In this document: positions 48,526 to 57,369 of the stretch, in pieces | Numbering within the stretch: position 1 is the stretch's first letter | Layout of the letters: the number at the start of each line of letters is the position of its first letter | NCBI GenBank assembly: GCA_963766935.1 | Contig: CAVYBY010000003.1 | Span: 124,001-188,000, forward strand | DNA length: 64,000 nt | Source of the DNA: CAVYBY01 sp963766935 | GTDB taxonomy: Bacteria > Actinomycetota > UBA4738 > HRBIN12 | Direction of reading: 5' to 3' | The notes under the pieces: model-generated | What the model saw: only the letters and a program-made list of their open reading frames with translations | Told to the model about the DNA's origin: nothing | Database searches by the model: none | Position numbers and translations under genes: made by a program

Positions 48526-49702
48526 GGAGCGGGTACGGGTTCACCGCGTCCTCGATGATCGAGTAGCCGTAGGCGCTCACCGGCCAGCTCGACGGCATGA
48601 CGTACGGGTGGAACTCGAAGTGGTCGTGGAAGATCCCCGTGGCGTCGCCGGTGTCCCCGACGTAGCCGATCACGTCGCCCGCGTGGACGGGGCCGTTGGA
48701 GTTGCCCGAGTAGGCCGACAGATGCGCGTTGTAGACGGTGCCGTATCGGCCGGCGACCGACACGACGTTGCCGCCCAGCGTGTTGAACCCCGTGCTCGCC
48801 GTCCCGTCGAAGGGTGCCCGGATCTCCGCGCCCTTGGGGGCAAGGATGTCGACGCCCTTGTGCAGGTGGTAGCCGCCGGCATACCGGGGGGCGCCGAAGC
48901 CGTCGCCGTAGGCGTAGGGCGCCTGGACCGGACAGACCTGCAGGACGTTCGCGTACTCCGCCGGCAGCGGGACGACCGCGTGCGAGGGTCCCGAGATGGC
49001 GTTCTGCCGGCGTTCCCACGCCGCCAGGTCCTCCTTGGCCTTCTTCACGAGCCGCTCGGCCCGTGATTGATCCTTGCTGATCGAGGCGACGAGCCGCTGG
49101 GCTTCGTCGAGCTGGGTGCGGACGGCGGCCGCGCGCTCGCGACGAGCCACGAGCTCTTTCTGGCGCGCCTCCCGGAGCGTCTCCAGGTGGGCTGCCTCGG
49201 CCGAGAGCGTGCGCTTGGTCGCCTCGACCTCGGCCGCCAGCTCCGCGTCACTCGACGCGACGGCGCCGACGAACGCGACCCGGTCGGCGAGGTCGGACAG
49301 GGATGTCGCTCCCAGGAACAGGTCGAGGTTCGAGCTGGCCGGCTCCATGAACACCGATTGCGCGCGGGCATCGAGCCTGGCCTGAACCCGCCGGTGCCGG
49401 CGCCGCGCCTGCCCAAGTCGCTCCCTGACCTGCAGCAGCTCGACCGTCACGGCCTGCATCCGTGCCTCGGAGTCCTCGACATTGCCGGCCGCGATCGCGA
49501 GCTGGGCCTGGATCTCCGCGTAGTGGGCCTGCGAGTCGGCCAGCCGCTTCTCGACGATCGCGAGCTTCGTGCGGGCGTTCTTCACCTGCTGCTGCGGCGA
49601 GACCGCCCGCGCGGCGCCACCGGGCACCACGAGCCCCGCGGCGAGCAAGGCGAACAGCGCGACAACGGCGCGGGGGGCGGTGGGGAAGGTTTTTGTCGTC
49701 AT
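48506..49702 (-). CDS. M23-family peptidoglycan peptidase with coiled coil (EnvC/NlpD-like)
   Basis: A 398-residue exported protein: signal peptide (AVVALFALLAAGLVVPGGAARA), a long coiled coil (residues about 35-245, KLAIVEKRLADSQAHYAEIQ onward), and a C-terminal LytM/M23 domain with GGYHLHKGVDILAPKGAEIR (first zinc His and Asp) and GIFHDHFEFHP (HxH). It probably cleaves or activates cleavage of peptidoglycan cross-links during division or growth. It overlaps the convergent 48525 gene by 20 bases. Confidence 0.88.
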   Translation of the reverse strand: MTTKTFPTAPRAVVALFALLAAGLVVPGGAARAVSPQQQVKNARTKLAIVEKRLADSQAHYAEIQAQLAIAAGNVEDSEARMQAVTVELLQVRERLGQARRRHRRVQARLDARAQSVFMEPASSNLDLFLGATSLSDLADRVAFVGAVASSDAELAAEVEATKRTLSAEAAHLETLREARQKELVARRERAAAVRTQLDEAQRLVASISKDQSRAERLVKKAKEDLAAWERRQNAISGPSHAVVPLPAEYANVLQVCPVQAPYAYGDGFGAPRYAGGYHLHKGVDILAPKGAEIRAPFDGTASTGFNTLGGNVVSVAGRYGTVYNAHLSAYSGNSNGPVHAGDVIGYVGDTGDATGIFHDHFEFHPYVMPSSWPVSAYGYSIIEDAVNPYPLLTHACP

Positions 49703-49811
49703 GAGGCCGTCAACCCATACCGGAACTGAGGCAGGATGCCAAGGGCGATGCGAGGAGCCTTACGCCTCTTCGTCCCCCTCGCAAGCATCCCGGGAGGGGA
49801 TCGGACCGATC

Positions 49812-52800
49812 CTACAGAAGATGCCGCACGAACCCGGGCTCCTCGAGCGCCTGTCGCCAGTGGTGACCCTCGAGAACCGCGCGAGCATCCTCGGCCGGCC
49901 CGGGTCCACCGGCAGCGTCGTCGCCGAAGAGCCTCGCGGTCCACCACACGACCGAGGCGATGGCGTTGGACCACGCGGGCCGGCGCCGCTCCGCCTCGAT
50001 GGCGGCCGTCGACCGCGCGAGCGCAAGGTCGAGGCGCCCCTCGGCGAGCTCGACGGACGCCTCCGCGATCAGGAGATCCGCCGCGGCGCCGGGGTCCGCC
50101 GAGGTCCGCGACGCGGGATCGTCCAGGACCATGCGCGCCTGCACGGCCTCGCCGGCGAGCACGAGCGTGCGGATCAGCTCGCTCGCCGTCCATGAGAGCA
50201 GCGAGCGCTCGCCCAGCTCCCGGCAGAGGGCGAGCGCCTCGCGAAGATCCGCCTCCGCACCGTCCAGGTCGCCCGCGAGCCGGCGGCCGGCGCCGCGATC
50301 GCCGAGGGCGCTCGCGAGCTCCCACCGCGCGCCCAGCTCGCGCATCGTCTCCACGGCCTGTTCGGCATGGACGAGCGCCTCGTCGAGCCGGAGCATCCGC
50401 CGAAGCGACGCGCTCGCGTACTGATGCGCCACCGCGGCGGTGAACGCCTGGTTCGCCTTCTCGGCAAGCGCGAGCGCTTCGAGACCGAGCGCGAGCGCCT
50501 CCTCCTCGTCCCCGCCGGGGGACTCCACGCTGGCCAGGCCGACGAGGGCGCGCGCTTCGACCCAGACGTCTTCGTCGTCGCCGGCGCGAGCGATGGCCAG
50601 CGCCTCGCGGAACATGCCGGCCGCCGAAGCGAGGTCGTCGCGCCAGAAGGGGACCCAAGCCGCCATCAGCAGGGTGCGCGAGAGGACGGTCGGATCGCCG
50701 AGCCGGCGCGCGGCGCCGAGGGCCCGGCCGGACAGGGCCGCCGCCAGGTGCTCGTCGCCTCGAACGGACAGCGTCACGTCGGCGAGGAACCGGGCGGCGT
50801 GGGCGACGACGCCGTCCTGGTCCGCGCCGGCAAGGGCCAGGGCCCGCCGCGCCCACTCCTCGGATTCCCCGAAGTCGCCGAGCCAATAGCCAACCTCACC
50901 CAGCATCGCCATCACCCACGCCTCGCGGTTGCCCCAGGCATCCTCCGGACCGGCCAGCGCGAGCGCCCGCCGGCACAGGTCGGCGGCCGACCGGAGCTCC
51001 ATCCGGCGCCTGGCGAGGTCGCCGGCGCGTGCGAGGGCGTCGACGGCGCGCTCCGCAAGCGTGCGGTCGATGGGATCGAGATCGAGCGAGGCCCGTGCCG
51101 CCTGCTCCAGGTGGAACGCGATCGTCCGCGGATACCGCTCTTCGAGCTCCGGCGTCGACGACAGCTCGTTGGCGAGCCGCAGATGCAGACGCTGCCGTTC
51201 GCGCTTGGCCAGGCTGTCGTAGGCGACGTCGCGAAGAACGTCGGATCGGAACCGGTAGCGATCGGGCCGGCCCTCGTCGGGGACGAGCAGCTCCTCGTCC
51301 ACCGCCTCGTCGAGCCATTCCTTCCGGGGCTCCGTCACGAGCCGGAGCTCGCCGAGATCGAACCGGCCCTGCGGGAAGACCGAGGCGCGCCGCACGAGCT
51401 CCTTCGTTCCCGGCGACAGATGGTCGATGCGCGAGGCGACGACCGACTGGACCGTGGCCGGCAGCAGGCGGCCGCTCGCCCCGGTCGCGCGCCCGGACAC
51501 TCCCCGGCGAAGCATCGACACGATCTCGACGATGAAGAACGGATTGCCCCCGGCGTGCGCGCCGATCCGCTCGGCCTCGTCGCGGTCCTGCGCACCCGCA
51601 CCCAGAGCCAGCTCGATGGCGTGCGGCGCGGACAGCGGCTCGACCCACAAGGACACGGCGTCGGCGAGGCCGCCCGCCCATCCGGGCTGTTCCTGCAGGA
51701 ACGACCAGCGGGCGACACACACCACCAGCAGCGGGAGCCGCCGGGCCTCACGCACGAGCTGCTGCAGGAGATCGAGCAGCAGCGGGTCCGCGTCCTCGAT
51801 GTCTTCGAACACCATCACGACCGGCCGGCGCTCCGAGAGGCCCGTCAGCGCGGCCAGCACGCCGCTGCGCACCTCGGCCGCGTGATAGCGGTTCTCCTCG
51901 GTGCCGGTCCCGCCGATCCCGAGAGCGAGCCCGATTCGCGACACAACCTGATCCACGTCGCCGGCCGGGACGAGTCCCCCGACCCAGGACCGGACCCGGG
52001 CGAGCACCTCGTCATCCGGCGCCTCCCGGTCCTCGCCGAGCTCGCGGTAGATCATCTGCGCGAGCGGCCAGAACGTCACGCTCTCTTCGAACGGGCTCGA
52101 GCGGCCGCGCATCACCTTCGCGCGCTCGGGGAGCGTTGCGAGGAACTCCTCCACGATGCGCGTCTTGCCGATCCCGGGCTCGCCGAGCATCGTGACGAGG
52201 TGCGCGCGCTCGCGGTCCTCCACGCGCCGGAAGGTGTCCTCCAGGAGCGCCAGCTCCCGGCGCCGGTCGACAAAGGGAACCGAGGACGTCGAGGCCGCCG
52301 TGGCCAGACGCACGACCGGCCACGCCACCAGCTCCGTGTCGAACCCCTTCGCCGGGATCGTCCGGGGCCGGGCGAACTCCACGTCGTCCTTCGCGAGCTC
52401 TCGCGTCGTCTCCCCCGCCAGGATCTCCCCCGGCGACGCAGCCTGCTGGAGCCTGGCGCCCATGTTCACCTCCGCGCCGACGACGATCGTGCGGTCGACC
52501 GCGGTCCCGAGGGCGACCTGACCGGTTCGGATGCCGACCCGCACCCGGAGCTCGACCGAGAGCCCGAGACGCACGCCGAGCCCTCCGACCCGGCTCACGA
52601 TCGAGAGCGCCGCCCGGATCCCCCTGACCGCGTCGTCGTCGTGGACGACCGGCACGCCGAACACACCCAGCACGGCGTCGCCGATGTAGGCCTCGGCACG
52701 TCCGCCGAGGGCCTCGACCTCGTCGGTGACGAGCTCGTGAAACGCGACCAGCACCTCTCGGAACCGCTCGGGGTCAAGACGCGAGGCGATGAACGTCGAA

Positions 52801-52940
52801 CCGGCGAGGTCGACGAACACGACCGTGACCACGCGGCGCTCCGAGACCGGCGGGATCGCGACCGGCGCCCCGCAGTTGGGGCAGAACCGGGCGTCGTCCG
52901 GCAGGGCGTGGCCGCAGCGCGGGCAGGGCTCGCCGGTCAC
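49812..52940 (-). CDS. Zinc-ribbon class III cyclase / AAA ATPase / TPR regulator
   Basis: A 1042-residue multidomain protein. A zinc ribbon (CPRCG...FCPNCG, residues 1-30) comes first. A class III nucleotidyl cyclase domain follows: VTVVFVDLAGST with metal Asp, AYIGDAVLGVFG with the second Asp, and GIRTGQVALGT. Next is an AAA_16 ATPase (Walker A GEPGIGKTR, Walker B VVMVFEDIEDAD), then about 500 residues of helical TPR-like repeats (ALALAEKANQAFTAAVAHQY). This architecture is recurrent in actinobacteria and Chloroflexi but its signal is largely unknown. The start GTG 52940 overlaps the VOC gene stop. Confidence 0.88.
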   Translation of the reverse strand: MTGEPCPRCGHALPDDARFCPNCGAPVAIPPVSERRVVTVVFVDLAGSTFIASRLDPERFREVLVAFHELVTDEVEALGGRAEAYIGDAVLGVFGVPVVHDDDAVRGIRAALSIVSRVGGLGVRLGLSVELRVRVGIRTGQVALGTAVDRTIVVGAEVNMGARLQQAASPGEILAGETTRELAKDDVEFARPRTIPAKGFDTELVAWPVVRLATAASTSSVPFVDRRRELALLEDTFRRVEDRERAHLVTMLGEPGIGKTRIVEEFLATLPERAKVMRGRSSPFEESVTFWPLAQMIYRELGEDREAPDDEVLARVRSWVGGLVPAGDVDQVVSRIGLALGIGGTGTEENRYHAAEVRSGVLAALTGLSERRPVVMVFEDIEDADPLLLDLLQQLVREARRLPLLVVCVARWSFLQEQPGWAGGLADAVSLWVEPLSAPHAIELALGAGAQDRDEAERIGAHAGGNPFFIVEIVSMLRRGVSGRATGASGRLLPATVQSVVASRIDHLSPGTKELVRRASVFPQGRFDLGELRLVTEPRKEWLDEAVDEELLVPDEGRPDRYRFRSDVLRDVAYDSLAKRERQRLHLRLANELSSTPELEERYPRTIAFHLEQAARASLDLDPIDRTLAERAVDALARAGDLARRRMELRSAADLCRRALALAGPEDAWGNREAWVMAMLGEVGYWLGDFGESEEWARRALALAGADQDGVVAHAARFLADVTLSVRGDEHLAAALSGRALGAARRLGDPTVLSRTLLMAAWVPFWRDDLASAAGMFREALAIARAGDDEDVWVEARALVGLASVESPGGDEEEALALGLEALALAEKANQAFTAAVAHQYASASLRRMLRLDEALVHAEQAVETMRELGARWELASALGDRGAGRRLAGDLDGAEADLREALALCRELGERSLLSWTASELIRTLVLAGEAVQARMVLDDPASRTSADPGAAADLLIAEASVELAEGRLDLALARSTAAIEAERRRPAWSNAIASVVWWTARLFGDDAAGGPGPAEDARAVLEGHHWRQALEEPGFVRHLL

Positions 52941-53290
52941 GGCGACCGGCGGTACTCGATCAGCTGGAGCGGGTTCCCGTCTGGATCGTGGAACGTGGCG
53001 AACCGCGCGAACCCCTCCACCTCGCCGACGAACCCGTCGAAGCGGGCGCCCCTGGCGCCGAGCTCCGCGCGCGCGTCGTCGAGGTCGTCCACCCGGAACA
53101 CCACCGTGCCGCTGCCCGGCACCTCGTCCGTCGTGCCGTGCAACGCGAGCCGGGTGCCGCCGGCCGAGAACTCCGCCCACTCCCCGCCGTCGCGCCGGAC
53201 GAGCTCGAGCCCGACGACGTCGCGGTAGAAGACCACGGCGGCGTCCATGTCGCGGGTCCAGTAGTAGACGTGGTCGATTCCGTCGAGCAC
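52937..53290 (-). CDS. VOC (glyoxalase/bleomycin-resistance-like) protein
   Basis: A 117-residue single VOC module: LDGIDHVYYWTRDMDAAVVF with the first metal His, VFRVDDLDDARAELGARG, and ARFATFHDPDGNPLQLIEYR with the closing Glu. Metal-dependent enzyme or binding protein; substrate unknown. Leaderless: TACCAT lies six bases before GTG 53290. Its stop overlaps the cyclase/ATPase gene. Confidence 0.85.
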   Translation of the reverse strand: MLDGIDHVYYWTRDMDAAVVFYRDVVGLELVRRDGGEWAEFSAGGTRLALHGTTDEVPGSGTVVFRVDDLDDARAELGARGARFDGFVGEVEGFARFATFHDPDGNPLQLIEYRRSP

Positions 53291-53296
53291 GCGCCG

Positions 53297-53302
53297 ATGG
53301 TA
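53297..53302 (-). promoter_or_regulatory. -10 box TACCAT, leaderless promoter of the VOC gene
   Basis: TACCAT is followed by six bases and GTG 53290, in the 32-base gap after the PH-SHOCT gene. Confidence 0.6.
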
Positions 53303-53322
53303 GCGAAAGGCCGGACGCGGCC

Positions 53323-54015
53323 TCAGGCGTCGCGACCCCGGTCACGCTCATCGAGATCGGTTCGCGGCGGCGGTCCGAGAATCTTCTGTTTCTGCGCCTG
53401 GAACTCGTCTTCGGTGAGGATCCCCCTGGCGCGCAGGTCGGCCAGGCGCTCGAGCTCGGTCACCGTCGAGGGCTTCGGCGGCGGAGGGGCCGCTGCCGCG
53501 GCCGCGTCGCCGGGCGTGCCCCGCCCCGAGTACATCCGCTTCCCGTTCTCTTCCATCTGGTGGTAGATGGTCTTTTGGATCTCCTCGGGACCCCGGACGT
53601 CCTCGAAGAGGTTGGGCGTGGCGTCGGCCGCCGAACGCAGGATCAGGTCTCCGGCACCGATGATGCGCTCGAAGATGCTCTGGTTGAACCGAATGTCGTT
53701 GATCGCCTCGAGCGGGATCTCGACCGATCGCTTCGCGATGAACCCCTGACGGTGGATGAGCCGGTCCGAGGTCACCACGAAGTTCGACGTGAGCCATCGG
53801 ACCACGCGGGGCAGCAGGTACACGAGCAGGAACACCAGCACCACGATCCACACGGCCGTGTCCCATCCCGAGCTGTGGATCGAGCCGACGATGAAGAACG
53901 CCGCCACGATCGCCGCCACCGACAGGACCGCCGGGATCGCGAGCGCGATCCAGTGGGGACGGCGATCGAGGATGAGCTCCTCGCCGGGAATCAGCAGGCG
54001 CCTCGGGAACGTCAC
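53323..54015 (-). CDS. PH-domain membrane protein with SHOCT tail
   Basis: A 230-residue protein: two transmembrane helices (WIALAIPAVLSVAAIVAAFF; TAVWIVVLVFLLVYLLPRVV), a bacterial PH domain (NFVVTSDRLIHRQGFIAKRS, IPLEAINDIRFNQSIFERII), and a C-terminal SHOCT motif (LERLADLRARGILTEDEFQA). Such YdbS-like proteins are membrane-associated and of unknown function; SHOCT often mediates oligomerisation. GTG 54015 has TAGCGT six bases upstream. Confidence 0.87.
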   Translation of the reverse strand: MTFPRRLLIPGEELILDRRPHWIALAIPAVLSVAAIVAAFFIVGSIHSSGWDTAVWIVVLVFLLVYLLPRVVRWLTSNFVVTSDRLIHRQGFIAKRSVEIPLEAINDIRFNQSIFERIIGAGDLILRSAADATPNLFEDVRGPEEIQKTIYHQMEENGKRMYSGRGTPGDAAAAAAPPPPKPSTVTELERLADLRARGILTEDEFQAQKQKILGPPPRTDLDERDRGRDA

Positions 54016-54021
54016 GGCCGC

Positions 54022-54027
54022 ACGCTA
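54022..54027 (-). promoter_or_regulatory. -10 box TAGCGT, leaderless promoter of the PH-SHOCT gene
   Basis: TAGCGT is followed by six bases and GTG 54015, in the 40-base gap after birA. Confidence 0.6.
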
Positions 54028-54055
54028 CTCCGGCGGCCTCGGCCCGGGCAACCGA

Positions 54056-54808
54056 TCACGAGGCACGGCGCACGTCCCCGAAGGCGACCGTCACGTCTCC
54101 GGTATCGGTCCGAACGACGAGACCCCCATGGTCGTCGACGTCGAGGGCTCTCCCCCGCACGACCGCATCGGCCGTCCGGACCTCGACCTGGTCCCCGAGG
54201 GTGGCCGCGACGGTCCGCCAGTGCGCGCACACGGCCCGGGCGAACCCCGGGTCGGCCGGCACATACCCCTGCCGCATCCGAACGAGGAACGCGGTCAGCA
54301 GCTCCATCGGCTCGATGTCCTCGCCCAACCCGGCGGCGCCCGGCACCGACGCGGGCGTCCGAAGGTTGACCCCGGCGCCCAGCACGACGAAGGAGACGCG
54401 GCCGGCGGTCACCGTCGACTCCGCCAGGATCCCGGCGAGCTTCGCGTGGCCGAGCACCACGTCGTTGGGCCACGCGCATCGCGCTTCGAGACCGCTCACG
54501 TCGCGGCATGCGTCGGCGAGCGCCGCCCCGGCCAGGAGCGACACGAGACCGAGGCGGTCGGGAGCCAGATCCGGCCGGAGCACGATGGAGACGAGCAGGG
54601 CTCCGCCGGGAATGTCGTCCCAGCTGCGGTCCAGCCGGCCCCGGCCCGCGGTCTGATGACCCGCGGCCACCAGGGTCCACTCGGGGGCGCCCGCCGCGGC
54701 GAGACCTGCGGCCGTCTCGTTCGTGGAGCCGGTAACCTCGTGCCAGTGCACGGGAGCCTGCAGGCCTGCGGCCGTCACGGCACGTTCGAGGTCGGCGGTG
54801 TTCGTCAT
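54056..54808 (-). CDS. birA: Biotin--[acetyl-CoA-carboxylase] ligase
   Basis: A 250-residue monofunctional biotin protein ligase without the N-terminal repressor helix-turn-helix. Seen: VTGSTNETA, AAGHQTAGRGRLDRSW (biotinyl-AMP loop), LLVSIVLRPDLAPDRL, ARCAWPNDVVLGHAKLAGIL (WPND-hKlaGiL), and the C-terminal SH3-like cap GRALDVDDHGGLVV. It biotinylates the Lys of the divergent carboxylase alpha subunit gene; the two starts are 32 bases apart. Confidence 0.94.
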   Translation of the reverse strand: MTNTADLERAVTAAGLQAPVHWHEVTGSTNETAAGLAAAGAPEWTLVAAGHQTAGRGRLDRSWDDIPGGALLVSIVLRPDLAPDRLGLVSLLAGAALADACRDVSGLEARCAWPNDVVLGHAKLAGILAESTVTAGRVSFVVLGAGVNLRTPASVPGAAGLGEDIEPMELLTAFLVRMRQGYVPADPGFARAVCAHWRTVAATLGDQVEVRTADAVVRGRALDVDDHGGLVVRTDTGDVTVAFGDVRRAS

Positions 54809-54840
54809 CTGAGGTTCGGGCGTTGGACTGCGGAGGCTGA

Positions 54841-56571
54841 ATGGTAGCGAAGCAGCGAATCCTCGTCGCGAACCGGGGCGAGATCGCCATCCGCGTGATC
54901 CGCACCTGCCAGGAGATGGGGATTCCCACCGTCGCCGTCTACTCCGACGCCGACCGTGACGCCCTCCACGTCGAGATGGCCGACACCGCCATCAGGATCG
55001 GTCCGGCGCTCCCATCCGCGTCGTACCTGTCGATCGAAGCGATCCTGGAGGCCGCCCGCCGATCCCGCGCCACGATGGTCCACCCCGGCTACGGGTTCCT
55101 CTCGGAGCGGGCCTCGTTCGCCGAGGCCTGCGAGAACGCCGGGCTGACGTTCATCGGACCCCCGCCCGCCGCGATGGCGCTGATGGGCGACAAGTCGGCG
55201 GCCAGACGCGCGGCCGACGCGGCGGGGATGCCGATCGTGCCCGGGACGCCCGAGCCGGTGAGCCTCGAGGCGGCCAAGGGCGAGGCCGAACGGATCGGCT
55301 TCCCGCTGATCGTCAAGGCGGCCTTCGGCGGCGGTGGCAAGGGGATGCACGTCGTTCGCGACGGCGACCATCTGGAGGAGTCGCTGCGGCGCGCGGCGCG
55401 CGAGGCCACGTCGTACTTCGGACGGCCCGAGGTGTTCCTGGAGCGGTACGTCGAGCGGGCGCACCACGTCGAGGCCCAGGTGCTCGCGGATCGCCACGGG
55501 AACGTGCACTTCCTCGGGGAGCGCGACTGCACCGTGCAGCGGCGGCACCAGAAGCTCGTGGAGGAGACCCCGTCGCCCGTCATGGACGAGCGCCTGCGCA
55601 CCCGGTTCGCCGAGGCGGCGATCGCACTCACGAAGGAAGCGGGCTATGTCAACGCCGGCACGCTGGAATGCATCCTCGACGAGGACGGCGCCTTCTACTT
55701 CCTGGAGATGAACGCGCGCCTCCAAGTCGAGCACACGGTCACCGAGATGGTGACGGGTCTCGATCTCGTCGCCTTGCAGATCCGGATCGCGCAGGGCGAG
55801 AAGCTTCGCGAGCTGAACGCGGAACCCCGCGGCGCCTCGATCCAGTGCCGGATCAACGCCGAGGACCCCCGCCGGAACTTCCTCCCGGGACCGGGGCGGA
55901 TCACGCGCTACGTCGAGCCCGGCGGGCCGTTCGTTCGCGTGGACTCCGGCGTGACCGCGGGGCGCGAGGTGCCCGGCGACTACGACTCGATGATCGCCAA
56001 GCTCATCGTCTCGGGCGAGGATCGCGAGCGGGCGAGGCGGCGCGGGCTGCGCGCGCTCCACGAGTTCACGATCGAGGGCGTTCCGACCACGATCCCCGCC
56101 CATCAATGGGTGCTCGCCTCGGACGCGTTCCGGACGGCGACCCACACCACGACCTGGCTCGAGCGGGCGCTTGCCGACGTCGACCTTCCCGCCCAGGTCG
56201 ACCTCGACCAGCCGGACGGCGGCGGACCCAAGACGCGGCCGGCCGACATCCTCGTTGAGGTCGACGGCCGCCGCGTGCCCGTCCGGATCTTCGACGAACG
56301 GCGCGCGGCCGCTCCGCGGGCACCCAGCTCGCACACGACGCACCACGGCGAGCACGTGCACGGCGAGATCACCGCGCCGATGCAGGGAACGATCCTCAAG
56401 GTGCTCATCGAGAAGGGGCAGGAGATCCGGGCCGGCGACGTCATCTGCATCCTCGAGGCGATGAAGATGGAGAACCACATCGCCTCGACGCGCGAGGGCG
56501 AGGTGACGGATCTGCCGATCCGCGCCGGTCAGGTGGTCCAAACGGGCCAGACCCTCGCCGTGATCGACTGA
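54841..56571 (+). CDS. pccA: Acetyl-/propionyl-CoA carboxylase alpha subunit (biotin carboxylase plus BCCP)
   Basis: A 576-residue protein. The biotin carboxylase domain (1-450) starts QRILVANRGEIAIRVIRTCQ, with ATP-grasp loop FGGGGKGMHVV, ERDCTVQRRHQKLVEETPSP, FLEMNARLQVEHTVTEMVTG, and ends RALHEFTIEGVPTTIPAH. The BCCP domain (about 505-576) has ITAPMQGTILKVLIEKGQ and the biotinyl Lys542 in EAMKMENHI. It carboxylates biotin with bicarbonate and ATP for the PccB-type partner at 35177. RBS GGAGG precedes ATG 54841. Confidence 0.95.
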   Translation: MVAKQRILVANRGEIAIRVIRTCQEMGIPTVAVYSDADRDALHVEMADTAIRIGPALPSASYLSIEAILEAARRSRATMVHPGYGFLSERASFAEACENAGLTFIGPPPAAMALMGDKSAARRAADAAGMPIVPGTPEPVSLEAAKGEAERIGFPLIVKAAFGGGGKGMHVVRDGDHLEESLRRAAREATSYFGRPEVFLERYVERAHHVEAQVLADRHGNVHFLGERDCTVQRRHQKLVEETPSPVMDERLRTRFAEAAIALTKEAGYVNAGTLECILDEDGAFYFLEMNARLQVEHTVTEMVTGLDLVALQIRIAQGEKLRELNAEPRGASIQCRINAEDPRRNFLPGPGRITRYVEPGGPFVRVDSGVTAGREVPGDYDSMIAKLIVSGEDRERARRRGLRALHEFTIEGVPTTIPAHQWVLASDAFRTATHTTTWLERALADVDLPAQVDLDQPDGGGPKTRPADILVEVDGRRVPVRIFDERRAAAPRAPSSHTTHHGEHVHGEITAPMQGTILKVLIEKGQEIRAGDVICILEAMKMENHIASTREGEVTDLPIRAGQVVQTGQTLAVID

Positions 56572-56587
56572 GCGCCGGGCCGGGCGC
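56572..56587. terminator. Short hairpin between convergent pccA and npdG
   Basis: GCGCC / GGCGC with a six-base loop occupies almost all of the 18-base gap between the two convergent stops; plausible but short and without a T-run. Confidence 0.35.
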
Positions 56588-56589
56588 GG

Positions 56590-57270
56590 CTAGCCGGGCG
56601 AGCCCCAGTCGTCGCGGCCCATGATCCGGAACCCCGCGTCCTTCATCTTGTACGTCCGGTTGACCGAGACCAGCAGCGCCGTCAGCTGCTCGGCGATCCG
56701 CGCCATCTCCAGCGCGCCGGCGTCGACCCAGCGCAGATTCGGGATGTCGGCGACGAGCGAGCCCACCAGGTCCTTGGCAGCCCGGTCGTCTCCGGCGAGC
56801 AGGATGTCGCTCTCGATGGGGTGCTCCAGATCGCGAAGCCGGGCGGCCGCGATCGTATGCAGACCGGCGACGACCCTCGCCCGGTGGCCGAGCACCGCGG
56901 CCACCGTCTCGGCGGCCGAGCCGTCCCAGGGCCGCAGCACCTGCCACGCGCGGCCACCGACCGCCGTGGCGAGCGGGCTCGTGGCGTCCAGGACGACGGC
57001 GTCGTCCGCGATCGAGTCCTTGATCGAACGGCAGATCTCGATGAGGCCGGCGAACGGAACCGTGATCGCCACCACGTCGGCGCCGGCGACGGACTCGTCG
57101 TTGCCGGCGCCCGTGATGGACCCGCCGGCGAGCGCCTCGGCTTCGGCGGCCGAATCGGCCCCGCGGGCCGGATCACGCGATCCGATGCGGACGGCGTGAC
57201 CCGCGGCCGCCAGTCGCAGCGCCAGCCCGAAGCCCTCCGCACCGGTCCCGCCGACGATCGCGACATCCAT
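56590..57270 (-). CDS. npdG: NADPH-dependent F420 reductase
   Basis: A 226-residue Rossmann protein transferring hydride between NADPH and coenzyme F420. N-terminal VAIVGGTGAEGFGLALRLAA and VRIGSRDPARG are the NADP-binding signature of the Fno/NpdG family; VVAITVPFAG and VVAGLHTIAAARLRD follow. Its presence implies that the organism uses F420. TAGGCT lies eight bases before the ATG. Confidence 0.88.
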   Translation of the reverse strand: MDVAIVGGTGAEGFGLALRLAAAGHAVRIGSRDPARGADSAAEAEALAGGSITGAGNDESVAGADVVAITVPFAGLIEICRSIKDSIADDAVVLDATSPLATAVGGRAWQVLRPWDGSAAETVAAVLGHRARVVAGLHTIAAARLRDLEHPIESDILLAGDDRAAKDLVGSLVADIPNLRWVDAGALEMARIAEQLTALLVSVNRTYKMKDAGFRIMGRDDWGSPG

Positions 57271-57278
57271 GACGCGGA

Positions 57279-57284
57279 AGCCTA
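57279..57284 (-). promoter_or_regulatory. -10 box TAGGCT, leaderless promoter of npdG
   Basis: TAGGCT is followed by eight bases and ATG 57270. Confidence 0.5.
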
Positions 57285-57312
57285 CTCGCGCCGCGACGAC
57301 CCCCGAACGCGC

Positions 57313-57338
57313 GACGACCCCGCAAAGGCGGGGTCGTC
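57313..57338 (-). terminator. Perfect 11-bp hairpin downstream of the DUF4397 gene
   Basis: GACGACCCCGC / GCGGGGTCGTC with the four-base loop AAAG. It lies 32 bases past the stop of the secreted protein gene and just upstream of the npdG promoter, so it should insulate the two units. Confidence 0.75.
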
Positions 57339-57369
57339 GGCCTTGGCCGCCTGACGGCGGTCGTCTTGC

